Positions 51,854 through 60,451 of a stretch of 64,000 nucleotides of DNA are shown piece by piece. The notes under the pieces were generated by a model, which was not told the DNA's origin, made no database searches, and saw only the letters and a list, made by a program, of their open reading frames with translations. Position numbers and translations under genes: made by a program. The DNA lies in contig CP102272.1 in NCBI GenBank assembly GCA_025149125.1, positions 6,138,001 through 6,202,000 on the forward strand, written 5' to 3'. Numbering within the stretch: position 1 is the stretch's first letter; the number at the start of each line of letters is the position of its first letter. Origin of the DNA: [Clostridium] asparagiforme DSM 15981 (GTDB lineage Bacteria; Bacillota; Clostridia; Lachnospirales; Lachnospiraceae).

Positions 51854-53128
51854 ATGCGTTACGCAATCATTGGATTTGGATGCGCCGGATACCACTGTGC
51901 CGCCCAAATCCGTAAAATAGACCCCCAGGGCTCCGTGTCCGTGTTCAGCGATCACAGCGACAGCCCCTACAACCCGATGCTCACCACTTATTACATTGCC
52001 GGGCTGCTGCCCCGCGAGGGAATGCTGCCCTTCGGAACATTGGAAGAGGCAGCCGGACGGCTGCGGCTGGAGATTTACAGAGACTGCCGGGTGACCCGCG
52101 TCCACGGCAAAGACCGGGAGATCCTGCTGGAGGACGGCAGGCGCATGGAATTTGACCGCATTCTCATTGCCACCGGTGCCAGCGCCTGGGCGCCTCCTAT
52201 TCCCGGACTGAACCCCGGCGAGGCCTTCTCTATGAGAACCATGGCCGACGCCGACCGGCTCCGGCTGGCCCTCAACACCCGCCCGATCCGGCAAGCGATA
52301 GTGGTCGGCGCATCCATGGCAGGCATCAAAGTGGCGGAGCTTCTCAACAACCGCGGCATCACAGTCACCCTGGCCGACCTGGCCCCAGGTATCTTTCCCT
52401 TAGCCGCCTGCGGCGAAGTGGCTGAAGAGATCGAACGCCGGGTAGAGCGAACCGGCGTCAATCTGGCCTTCGGCTGTACCATCGGATCCGTTTCCCATGA
52501 AGGCAAAAGTCTGATCTGTTCCATGACGGACGGGAGAACCGTCCGCGCCCAGCTTGTGGTGCTCTGCATCGGAACCAGAGCAAACACCGGCCTGGCCGAC
52601 CCCGGCGAAATCCTGATCAACCGGGGAATTGTGGTAAATGAACGCATGGAAACCAGCTGTCCGGGTATCTATGCTGCAGGGGACTGCTGCGAAGGGACCG
52701 ATCTGCTGGCCGGTGACACGAAAATCATTGGCCTGTGGGCCAACGCCGGCCATCAGGGAGGAACCGCCGGGCTCACTATGGCCGGCGGTTCGGGCTGCTT
52801 TGAGGGTAATATCCCCCACAACATTACCCACTTTATGGGAATGGACTTTATCGGCCTTGGGGACAGCAGACAGCAGGGCCGGATTTTGACCTGCGGGAAC
52901 CTGGAAAAAGGCCTGTACATCCGGGCGGTGTTGACCGACGGACGGCTGGCCGGCGTGAATATTCTGGACAACTACCGGATCAGCGGCGCAGTGAAGAATT
53001 ATTTTTACCGGCAGCTGGCTTCTTCCCCCTCCGAACGGCCTGTAATCTCACGCATTCAACGCGGTATTCTGGTCCGGGAAGGCCTCCGCCCGTCGTTTCT
53101 GCGTCAACTGGAAGGAGAGCTAATATGA
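51854..53128 (+). CDS. FAD/NAD(P)-dependent oxidoreductase
   Basis: Encodes 424 residues of the pyridine-nucleotide disulphide-type oxidoreductase family (rubredoxin- or nitrite-reductase-like). FAD motif IIGFGCAGYHCAAQI at the N-terminus, NAD motif VVGASMAGIKVAELLNNRG in the middle, and GIYAAGDCCEG for the flavin. No redox-active CxxC disulphide is seen. It starts 15 bases after the C-S lyase and overlaps the Mo-enzyme gene by four bases (ATGA). The likely role is electron supply from NAD(P)H to the Fe-S subunit and Mo enzyme. Confidence 0.85.
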   Translation: MRYAIIGFGCAGYHCAAQIRKIDPQGSVSVFSDHSDSPYNPMLTTYYIAGLLPREGMLPFGTLEEAAGRLRLEIYRDCRVTRVHGKDREILLEDGRRMEFDRILIATGASAWAPPIPGLNPGEAFSMRTMADADRLRLALNTRPIRQAIVVGASMAGIKVAELLNNRGITVTLADLAPGIFPLAACGEVAEEIERRVERTGVNLAFGCTIGSVSHEGKSLICSMTDGRTVRAQLVVLCIGTRANTGLADPGEILINRGIVVNERMETSCPGIYAAGDCCEGTDLLAGDTKIIGLWANAGHQGGTAGLTMAGGSGCFEGNIPHNITHFMGMDFIGLGDSRQQGRILTCGNLEKGLYIRAVLTDGRLAGVNILDNYRISGAVKNYFYRQLASSPSERPVISRIQRGILVREGLRPSFLRQLEGELI

Positions 53129-55263
53129 AAGAACTGGATCAGCGCATCCGCGCAAAAATTCCAGGCGAAGATACGGAAATCGAAATCCGCCGTACGCTCT
53201 GCGATATCTGCACCCCGCAGATGCACTGCGGACTGGATGTGTATGTGAAGGACGGAATTGTGTTAAAGGTGGAAGGTTCCCCGGAACACCCGGTCAACCG
53301 CGGTTTTCTGTGCACCAAGGGAGCCGCCAACCGCCAGTATCTCTACCGGAAGGACCGGATTCTCACCCCTCTGCGCAGGGTGGGGCCCCGTGGGACAGGA
53401 AACTTTGAGCCGATCTCCTGGGACGAGGCGATCCGCACGGTATGCAGCCGTCTCAACAGCGCCAAAGAACAGTTCGGAGCCGACAGCGTAGCCTTTTTCT
53501 CCGGCTATGGAAAATGGTACCGGCCCATGTACCGCCGTTTCGCCCATGTATTTGGAAGCCGGAACTACGGAACGGAATCCAGCTGCTGCTTCACCTCGGG
53601 CCTGATGGCCTGGCAGGTAGCCACAGGCATGCACGTGAACGCCGACATGGCCCACAGCGGACTGTTCCTAGGCTGGGGCACCAATGGCTACTACTCCCGC
53701 TACCGGCTGCCAGACGCGATTGAGCAGCAGCGCAAGCGTGGGATGAAGGTAATCATTGTGGACCCGCGCATCACCCCCGCCTCCCTGCGTCTGGCGGACC
53801 TTCACCTGCGCCCCCGCCCGGGCACAGACGGAGCGCTGGCTCTGTCCATCGCCTACGTGCTGATCCACAGCGGCTGGGTGGATCACGAATATATCCGCCG
53901 CTATGTCCACGGTTATGGAGCCTACTGCAGCTATGTGGACCGATTCTCCCCTGAGATCGGTGAGAAATTGACGGGCGTGCCGGCCGCCCGGATCCGGGAA
54001 GCCGCCCGGATGATCCATGAGAGCGGACCCATGAGCATCTGCGAGAGCTCCGCCCCCATCGGCCATCATCGAAACGGCCTCCAGAATTACCGGGCCATCA
54101 TGTCCCTGTTAGCCATCACAGGAAATTATGACCGGGCAGGCGGGCAGCTTCCCGCATCCCATACCTACATGGAACTGTCCTGTGGATTTGAGACCGGAGA
54201 GGATGAGTTCATGAACGGCCGTTTTCCCGGAGGCAGGAAAGCGGCTGTAGGCGGCGACCGCTTTCCCCTATGGTATGAGCTGCGCCGTGAAATGCAGTCC
54301 AACGACCTGGCAAACCGGATTTTGGACCAGGGGAACGACCGCATCCGCGCCGTGTTCGCCCTGGGCATGAACCTTCGGATGTTCGCCGGAGACGGCCGCA
54401 TGATTCGGGCCTTGAAGGAACTTGACTTTTTTGTGGATGTGGATTTATTCCTGACGGATACCGCCAAGTATGCAGATATCGTACTCCCGGCCTGCACCTC
54501 CCTGGAACGCGGGGAATTCAAGTGCTATCCCGGCGGATACGCCTGGTATACCAAGCCTGTGGTTTCACCCCTTGGACAGGCGAAATCCGATGCCGACATC
54601 CTAACGCTCATGGCCCGGGAAATGAATCTGGACGACGATCTGCTGAAACAGGGCTACCGCGAATGCATCCGCCATATCATCCGCGATCTCCCCGTCACGG
54701 TGGAAGAGCTGGAGGCCAGTCCTCTGCCCGTGGCTCTGCCGGACCTCTCGCCCTACCGGCCGGGAACCATGCTGGAACGGGGCCTCCCCACCCTCAGCGG
54801 CAAATTTGAGCTGGACTCCCTGCTCATTTCCCGGCACCCGGAGTGGGGCCTGGACAGTCTGCCCACCTACACCGCCCCCTTAAGCCCTGACCCGGCGGCC
54901 TGGCCCATGATTCTGTGCGCCGGCGCAAGGATCCCCAATGCATTGCACTCCCGGCTCCACGACCAGCCCTGGGAGCGCAGCCTGCGCCCCCGGCCACAGG
55001 CGGAAATCAGCCTGGAGGATGCCCGGGCTCTGGGCGTGGAGGCCGGGGACTGTTTGGAAATCTCCACTCCGTTCGGTTCCATCCGTCTGGAAGCCGCTCC
55101 CACGCAAACGGTGCGCCAGGGCGAGGTATACGTGTTTCACGGATATCGGGAAGCGGATGTCAACCGCATCCTGGATCCGGACAATCTGGACCCGTACAGC
55201 GGCTTTCCCGCGTTCAGAAGCGCATACTGCCGGATCAGGAGGTGTGAGGCATATGAAAATTGA
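53125..55263 (+). CDS. Molybdopterin-dependent oxidoreductase (DMSO-reductase family)
   Basis: Encodes 712 residues. The N-terminus carries a 4Fe-4S ligand set (C26, C29, C35, C63; CX2CX5CX27C, while the family usually has CX2CX3C). The GFLCTKG following it, SWDEAI, and bis-MGD binding regions (WGTNGYYSRYR, IVDPRITPASLRLADLHLRPRPG) are typical. The probable molybdenum ligand lies in TESSCCFTSG (Cys). It carries no twin-arginine signal, so it acts in the cytoplasm. With the oxidoreductase and Fe-S subunit it should form a reductase or dehydrogenase. The substrate is unknown; a relative of catechol dehydroxylases or transhydroxylases is possible, not shown. Confidence 0.85.
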   Translation: MKELDQRIRAKIPGEDTEIEIRRTLCDICTPQMHCGLDVYVKDGIVLKVEGSPEHPVNRGFLCTKGAANRQYLYRKDRILTPLRRVGPRGTGNFEPISWDEAIRTVCSRLNSAKEQFGADSVAFFSGYGKWYRPMYRRFAHVFGSRNYGTESSCCFTSGLMAWQVATGMHVNADMAHSGLFLGWGTNGYYSRYRLPDAIEQQRKRGMKVIIVDPRITPASLRLADLHLRPRPGTDGALALSIAYVLIHSGWVDHEYIRRYVHGYGAYCSYVDRFSPEIGEKLTGVPAARIREAARMIHESGPMSICESSAPIGHHRNGLQNYRAIMSLLAITGNYDRAGGQLPASHTYMELSCGFETGEDEFMNGRFPGGRKAAVGGDRFPLWYELRREMQSNDLANRILDQGNDRIRAVFALGMNLRMFAGDGRMIRALKELDFFVDVDLFLTDTAKYADIVLPACTSLERGEFKCYPGGYAWYTKPVVSPLGQAKSDADILTLMAREMNLDDDLLKQGYRECIRHIIRDLPVTVEELEASPLPVALPDLSPYRPGTMLERGLPTLSGKFELDSLLISRHPEWGLDSLPTYTAPLSPDPAAWPMILCAGARIPNALHSRLHDQPWERSLRPRPQAEISLEDARALGVEAGDCLEISTPFGSIRLEAAPTQTVRQGEVYVFHGYREADVNRILDPDNLDPYSGFPAFRSAYCRIRRCEAYEN

Positions 55264-55762
55264 CCTGGATATCAGCCGCTGCTGCGCTTGCGGGGCCTGC
55301 GCGGTGGCGTGCATGGATCAAAACGACATCGACGTGGAAAAGGGACTGCGCCCATTCCGTTCTGTATTCCGGGACGACTGGAGCATAAATGCAGACGGAC
55401 TTCCCACCCACTTCTCCATCGCCTGCATGCACTGCCCGGAGGCCCCCTGCGTCCTGGCCTGCCCTGCGGGCTGCATCAAAAAGGATGAGGCCACCGGACT
55501 TACCCTATACGACAATACACACTGTATCGGCTGTCACAGCTGCGCTATGGCCTGTCCCTTCGGCGCTCCGGCCTTCACCCCGGACGGAAAGATGCAAAAA
55601 TGCGACGGCTGTGCCGAACGGCTTAGAGCCGGCCTGGAACCAGCCTGCATCCGCGCCTGTGCATTTGGCGCCCTAAAAGTAGTACGCTGCGCCTCAGAGG
55701 AGCTGCCCGCGGACCGCTCCCTCTGCGCGCTGTGTGAAGAACTGGCAAAAATACAGAAATGA
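55253..55762 (+). CDS. 4Fe-4S ferredoxin-type electron-transfer subunit
   Basis: Encodes 169 residues. Four Cys clusters are visible: CCACGACAVAC, CMHCPEAPCVLACPAGC, CIGCHSCAMACPFGAP and CDGC...CIRAC, enough for three to four 4Fe-4S centres as in DmsB/HycB-type proteins. It overlaps the Mo-enzyme stop by 11 bases, so the two are made in fixed ratio. The ATG at 55253 is chosen for its fit to the Cys pattern; frames opening further upstream lie inside the Mo-enzyme gene. Confidence 0.88.
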   Translation: MKIDLDISRCCACGACAVACMDQNDIDVEKGLRPFRSVFRDDWSINADGLPTHFSIACMHCPEAPCVLACPAGCIKKDEATGLTLYDNTHCIGCHSCAMACPFGAPAFTPDGKMQKCDGCAERLRAGLEPACIRACAFGALKVVRCASEELPADRSLCALCEELAKIQK

Positions 55763-55796
55763 CGGTATCTGGCCTACATTTTGAAGGAGGTATATT

Positions 55797-57311
55797 ATGA
55801 ATCAGATCAACGATCTTCGCAGCGCCCTTGAGCTGCTGCGCAACCTGCCCGGCCAACTGGCGGAGACCGACGTACCGGTGGACCCCATGGCGGAACTAGC
55901 CGGCGTTTACCGTTATGTGGGAGCCGGTGGGACGGTAATGCGTCCCACAAAAGAAGGCCCGGCTATGATATTCAACAACATCAAGGGGCATCCGGGCGCC
56001 AGAATCGCCATCGGGCTTCTGGCCAGCCGGGACCGGGTGGCCGCTCTGTTCGGCTGCAAGCCCCAGCAACTCAGTCGGACGCTCTTAGAGGCGGTGGAAC
56101 ACCCCATCCCGCCGGTCCTTACCGCAAAGGTACCGCCCTGCCAGCAGGTGGTCCATCTGGCCTCGGACCCGGATTTCGATCTGCGAACCCTGATCCCCGC
56201 TCCTACCAACACTCCCGTGGACGCTGGTCCTTATCTGACCCTGGGTATGTGCTACGCCACCCACCCGGATACCGGGGAAAGCGACGTCACCATCCACCGC
56301 ATGTGCATTCTTGGCCGCGATGAGCTTTCCATCTTCTTCACTCCCGGGATCCGGCACATCGGTGCCATGGCCCTACGGGCCGAGGAGCTGGGACGCCCCC
56401 TGCCCATCTCCATCAGTATCGGAGTGGACCCGGTAATCGAGATCTCCTCCTGCTTTGAACCGCCTACCACGCCCCTGGGATTTGACGAGTTGTCCATCGC
56501 CGGAGCTCTGCGGGGTGAGCCTGTGCAGATGTGCCGTTGCCTGACCGTCGAAGAGAAGGCCATTGCTAACGCGGAGTACGTGCTGGAGGGTGAGATCATC
56601 CCCGGAGTCAGGGTCACGGAAGACTGCAACACCCACACTGGATACGCCATGCCGGAATTTCCCGGATACACCGGTCCCTCCAGCAGCGAGTGTTGCCTGA
56701 TCAAAGTGAAAGCCGTTACTCACCGTGAGAATCCCATCATGCAGACCTGCATCGGGCCAAGCGAGGAGCATGTATCCATGACAGGAATCTGCACTGAAGC
56801 CAGCATCCTGGCCATGGCGGAAAAAGCCATGCCCGGAAAGCTCACGAACATCTGCTGTCCCTCCTCCGGCGGTGGCAAGTACATGGCGGTTCTTCAGTTT
56901 AAAAAATCTGTGCCCAGCGACGAGGGGCGTCAGCGCCAGGCCGCCCTGCTGGCCTTCGCTGCCTTCAGCGAGTTAAAACACGTGTTTTTGGTGGACGAGG
57001 ATGTGGACTGTTTTGATATGAAGGATGTATTCTGGGCCATGAGCACCCGGTTCCAGGCCGATCAGGACGTGATCGCCATCCCAGGCGTGCGCTGCCACCC
57101 CCTGGACCCCTCCAACGATCCCGGCTTTTCGCCATCCATCCGGGATCACGGCATCGCCTGCAAGGCCATCTTTGACTGCACGGTGCCCTATGACCAGAAG
57201 GCCCGGTTTAAACGAGCGGAATTTCTGGAGGTGGACCCCTCCCGCTGGCTGGAGAAAACCGCGGGGTCACCCCAATGGCAGGAGGTGAAGGCATGTGCCC
57301 AAAACGATTGA
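55797..57311 (+). CDS. UbiD-family prenylated-FMN-dependent decarboxylase
   Basis: Encodes 504 residues, the usual length. It carries out reversible (de)carboxylation of aromatic or alpha,beta-unsaturated acids with the prenylated flavin made by UbiX. Family segments are PAMIFNNIKGHPGARIAIGL, GDVTIHRMC-like SDVTIHRMCILGRDEL, and CPSSGGGKYMAV. It follows the Fe-S subunit and precedes ubiX. Start RBS: GAAGGAGG. It is probably a phenolic or similar carboxylic-acid decarboxylase. Confidence 0.92.
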   Translation: MNQINDLRSALELLRNLPGQLAETDVPVDPMAELAGVYRYVGAGGTVMRPTKEGPAMIFNNIKGHPGARIAIGLLASRDRVAALFGCKPQQLSRTLLEAVEHPIPPVLTAKVPPCQQVVHLASDPDFDLRTLIPAPTNTPVDAGPYLTLGMCYATHPDTGESDVTIHRMCILGRDELSIFFTPGIRHIGAMALRAEELGRPLPISISIGVDPVIEISSCFEPPTTPLGFDELSIAGALRGEPVQMCRCLTVEEKAIANAEYVLEGEIIPGVRVTEDCNTHTGYAMPEFPGYTGPSSSECCLIKVKAVTHRENPIMQTCIGPSEEHVSMTGICTEASILAMAEKAMPGKLTNICCPSSGGGKYMAVLQFKKSVPSDEGRQRQAALLAFAAFSELKHVFLVDEDVDCFDMKDVFWAMSTRFQADQDVIAIPGVRCHPLDPSNDPGFSPSIRDHGIACKAIFDCTVPYDQKARFKRAEFLEVDPSRWLEKTAGSPQWQEVKACAQND

Positions 57312-57856
57312 TCATAGGCGTCAGCGGGGCCTCCGGCGCGCCCATCGCCCTGGAACTGCTGCGCGCCTTACAGGCCACGGAAATTGAGAGCCACCTGATC
57401 ATCACGGCAGGCGGCGAAAAAACCATCGAGCATGAGACGGAGCTGACGGTTCGGGACTTTGCCAGGCTGGCAGACCAGGTATACGACAATAAAAATATCG
57501 GAGCCGCTCCGGCCAGCGGCAGCTACCGCACCATCGGCATGGCGGTGGTTCCATGCAGCATGAAAACACTGGCCGGTATAAACAGCGGTTACAGCGACAA
57601 TCTGCTGCTGCGGGCCGCCGACGTGACCTTGAAAGAGCGCCGCAAGCTGGTGCTGGCGGCCCGGGAATGCCCGCTGAGCGCCATCCATCTGCGCAACATG
57701 TATGACCTGACAAATATGGGGGCAGTCATCCTGCCCCCGGTACTCAGCTTCTATAACCGCCCCGAAACCCTTCAGGACGCAACCTGTCATATCGTCGGGA
57801 AAATTCTCGACCAATTCTCCCTCCCCTACACCCCCTTCAAACGCTGGGAAGGCTGA
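57293..57856 (+). CDS. ubiX: Flavin prenyltransferase UbiX
   Basis: Encodes 187 residues, which make the prenylated FMN needed by UbiD from FMN and dimethylallyl phosphate. It has LIIGVSGASGAPIALELL (FMN-binding), VPCSMKTLAGINSGYSDNLL and RECPLSAIHLRNM. The start at 57293 has AGGAGG and overlaps the ubiD stop by 19 bases. Its 3' end overlaps the convergent GNAT gene by 31 bases. Confidence 0.95.
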   Translation: MCPKRLIIGVSGASGAPIALELLRALQATEIESHLIITAGGEKTIEHETELTVRDFARLADQVYDNKNIGAAPASGSYRTIGMAVVPCSMKTLAGINSGYSDNLLLRAADVTLKERRKLVLAARECPLSAIHLRNMYDLTNMGAVILPPVLSFYNRPETLQDATCHIVGKILDQFSLPYTPFKRWEG

Positions 57857-58383
57857 CTGCCCCCTCTTCTCTCTCTCAAATCCGCCCTCATCCACCACGC
57901 GTCCGGTCTCCCGGGCCGCAGCAGGGCTTTCCCGCGGACGAACCCGCAGGCCTCATAGCACCGCTGTGCCCGGAGATTCCCGGCGTACACGATGAGTTTC
58001 ACTTCCTCCAGCCCCAGCGTCCCGGCAGCCTGGTCCAGCACAAGGTTCACAAGCTCCTTGCCTCTGCCCTTCCCCCGCCGCCCCTTCTCCAGCAGCACCC
58101 GCGCCAGCACGCCGCATTTCTCTGCCGGGTCCAGCTCCCCGATCTCCGCGAATCCCACCACCTGCCCGCCGCACTCCGCCGCAAACAGGACCGCGTCCCC
58201 GAAAAGCGCCTCAAACCGCCGTCTCATCTGCTCCAGCCGGGGCGGATACTCGTATACCAGATCCGCCCCCCACAGACAAAACTCCTCCGCGGTCTGTCCC
58301 CGGCAAATCTCCCAAAGGCGCTCCACATCTTCCTTCACGGCCCGCCTGAGACGCAAGCCGTCCGCCTCTACCAGGTTCTCCAC
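57826..58383 (-). CDS. GNAT-family N-acetyltransferase
   Basis: Encodes 185 residues with the GNAT fold: RVLLEKGRRGKGRGKELV (acetyl-CoA pyrophosphate loop, R-x-x-G-x-G-like) and YAGNLRAQRCYEACGFV near the C-terminus. I propose the GTG at 58383, coupled to the upstream deacylase stop (16-bp overlap); the frame is open to 58455. The ribosome site is weak. It may acetylate the amine released by its neighbours; the substrate is unknown. Confidence 0.75.
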   Translation of the reverse strand: MENLVEADGLRLRRAVKEDVERLWEICRGQTAEEFCLWGADLVYEYPPRLEQMRRRFEALFGDAVLFAAECGGQVVGFAEIGELDPAEKCGVLARVLLEKGRRGKGRGKELVNLVLDQAAGTLGLEEVKLIVYAGNLRAQRCYEACGFVRGKALLRPGRPDAWWMRADLRERRGGSQPSQRLKGV

Positions 58384-59366
58384 TCCGTGCCCACAAAGGC
58401 CACCCGGTCCCCGGTGCTCACCACCGGATTCTCCCGGACGCCGATCACGTAGCAATCGGACCTGGCCGGATAGGACTCCATCTCATCCCCGTAATAGTGA
58501 AGATCCAGAAGGCTCTCCCCCGCCTTCACCTCGTCCCCCGACTTCACGTTCATGCGGATCATGCCGCCCTTGTCGCTGCGCAGGAAGCGGCGCTTGGTGA
58601 TCAGCACCTGCCTGCCGGGCTTCTCCACGGGGCCGTCCAGCATCTTCAGATAGCGCATCACGTTGAGAATCCCCTTCTTGGCGGCCTCCACGTATTCGGT
58701 TTCCACCTTGCCGCCCTGGCCCATTTCCCCCATAAAAGCCGGGATACCGTCCTTCATGCAGGTGATGTCCAGCGCCCCGCTTGTGACGCCAGGCAGCTCG
58801 TTGGTGTCGCCGCGCAGGTCCACCACGCAGTTGGTCACCACGCCGAAGGCCCGCTGCATCCCCTCCGACACCTCATTGACCGAATCCGACACCCCCGGGA
58901 TGATCTTGCGCACCGAATAGGGATTGGCCCGGTACGGGGTCGCCATGGTGTGGAAACTGATCACAGCCCCCGCGTTTGCCTTGATCTCCCGGTAAATCAT
59001 ATATGCGATCCGCTGGGTCATCATTCCCTCGGGGTCCCCGGGAAATGCCGTGTCCATGTCCATGTTGTCGATGGCCGAAATCTTGTTCCGGCACTCAAAG
59101 GCGATGGGGTTGCAGATCGGCGTGACCACCAGAGTCCCCGAAAGCTGCTCCGGGTCGATCTCCCCGGACAGCTCCCAGGCGGCGTAGGAGCCGTTCAGCT
59201 CATCGCCGTGGACCGTGCCGTTGATCCACAGCACCGGCCCCTCCTTTTTACCCGCCACCACGATGACCGGCAGCTGGACCACCGCCTTGTGGGCCAGTTC
59301 CCCGGCGGGCACGGTGAAATATGCCCGCTCTCCTTCTTTGATCTCATGATTAAATACCCTTATCAT
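58368..59366 (-). CDS. Succinylglutamate desuccinylase/aspartoacylase-family deacylase (M14-like)
   Basis: Encodes 332 residues with the zinc-carboxypeptidase-type fold of aspartoacylase and desuccinylase. Zinc ligands His53 and Glu56 (GTVHGDELNG) and His139 (SFHTMATPYR) are present. It hydrolyses the acyl group of N-acyl amino acids. The C-terminal 80 residues form a beta-rich domain with MNVKSGDEVKAGESLLDLHYY, resembling a biotinyl/lipoyl-like hammerhead. It lies just after the TAXI transporter genes, so it probably processes the imported compound. Confidence 0.86.
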   Translation of the reverse strand: MIRVFNHEIKEGERAYFTVPAGELAHKAVVQLPVIVVAGKKEGPVLWINGTVHGDELNGSYAAWELSGEIDPEQLSGTLVVTPICNPIAFECRNKISAIDNMDMDTAFPGDPEGMMTQRIAYMIYREIKANAGAVISFHTMATPYRANPYSVRKIIPGVSDSVNEVSEGMQRAFGVVTNCVVDLRGDTNELPGVTSGALDITCMKDGIPAFMGEMGQGGKVETEYVEAAKKGILNVMRYLKMLDGPVEKPGRQVLITKRRFLRSDKGGMIRMNVKSGDEVKAGESLLDLHYYGDEMESYPARSDCYVIGVRENPVVSTGDRVAFVGTEWRTW

Positions 59367-59391
59367 TTCAGTCTACCTCGCACATTGCAGA

Positions 59392-60423
59392 TTAGTTCAT
59401 GATTCCGATTTCCTTGTAATATTTCACTGCGCCGGGATGAATATCGATCAGCGCGCCCTCCACGGCATTTTCCTTGTTAAACTGGTTGGCCTGGGGATGA
59501 ACGTCGGCCAGATCGTCATGGTGCTCGATGATGGATTTTACCACATTGTACACGATCTCGTCGTCCACGCTCTTGGCGCAGATCAGGTTGTTTCTGGTGC
59601 CCAGAACCACCGTGTCCTGGTCCACTCCGGTGTAGGTGCCGCCCGGAATCACACTCTTGTAGAAGAAGGGATTCTCGCTGGAAATCTTCTCAATGTGCTC
59701 CTCGTCGATGGACAGCAGCTTGATGCCCTTGGTCGCCGCCAAATCCGCGATGGGGGAGCTGGTAAAGGGGGTGATATGGACTCCGAAATCCGCGTTCCCG
59801 TCGTTCACCGCGTCGCAGATGTCCTGGAGCGCGGTCTCGGTTATCTGCACGTCGTCCTTGGTCAGGCCGTAGGCTTCCAGCAGAATGGGCATATAATACT
59901 GGGCCATCGCGCCCTTGCTTACCGCCAGCTTCTTGCCCTTTAAATCCCCGATGGAGTTGACGTCCGAATCCTTGGGCACAAACATGTGCAGCATGGTGGT
60001 GTAGCCGCCCATCACATGGCAGATTTCCACCGGACTTCCCTCAAATTCCCGGGTTCCCTTAAACGCCGCTTCCTCCACGTCCGTCATGGCCACGCCGAAC
60101 TGCACGGTGCCGCTCTGGATCATGCGGATGTTCTCCTGGGAGCCGGTGGAAATCTCCGTGTTGATGAGATAGTCCGGATGGTCCTGGGTGATCAGATTGC
60201 CGATACCGGCAAAGGTGGTGTAGTTGGCGCTGGAACTGGGACCGCCGCCGATGCGGATGGTCACCTTGCCGCCTCCCCCCGAGGCCTGGGTCTCAGCCGC
60301 CGCCGTGCTGCCGCCTCCCCCTGAGGCCGCGTTGACCGGCTGGTTGGAACATCCGGCCGCCGAGAGCAAAAACACACCTGCCAGCACCATACCCATTACG
60401 CGGGTTGCAACTCTTTTTTTCAT
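59392..60423 (-). CDS. TAXI-family TRAP transporter solute-binding lipoprotein
   Basis: Encodes 343 residues. The lipoprotein signal ends SAAGC (Cys25 region). The mature part has the TAXI-family sequence VTIRIGGGPSSSANYTTFAGIG and GVAMTDVEEAAF. It binds the solute for the TRAP permease encoded upstream; TAXI proteins bind acidic amino acids or organic acids. The ATG at 60423 has AAAAGGAGAAACGAT and lies 28 bases after the permease stop. Confidence 0.9.
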   Translation of the reverse strand: MKKRVATRVMGMVLAGVFLLSAAGCSNQPVNAASGGGGSTAAAETQASGGGGKVTIRIGGGPSSSANYTTFAGIGNLITQDHPDYLINTEISTGSQENIRMIQSGTVQFGVAMTDVEEAAFKGTREFEGSPVEICHVMGGYTTMLHMFVPKDSDVNSIGDLKGKKLAVSKGAMAQYYMPILLEAYGLTKDDVQITETALQDICDAVNDGNADFGVHITPFTSSPIADLAATKGIKLLSIDEEHIEKISSENPFFYKSVIPGGTYTGVDQDTVVLGTRNNLICAKSVDDEIVYNVVKSIIEHHDDLADVHPQANQFNKENAVEGALIDIHPGAVKYYKEIGIMN

Positions 60424-60451
60424 ATCGTTTCTCCTTTTCTCCTTATATAAT

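Noticed and set aside
54938..55252. A longer start for the Fe-S subunit
   Set aside because: The extension lies inside the Mo-enzyme gene in another frame and adds a sequence unlike ferredoxin subunits; the ATG at 55253 fits the family.
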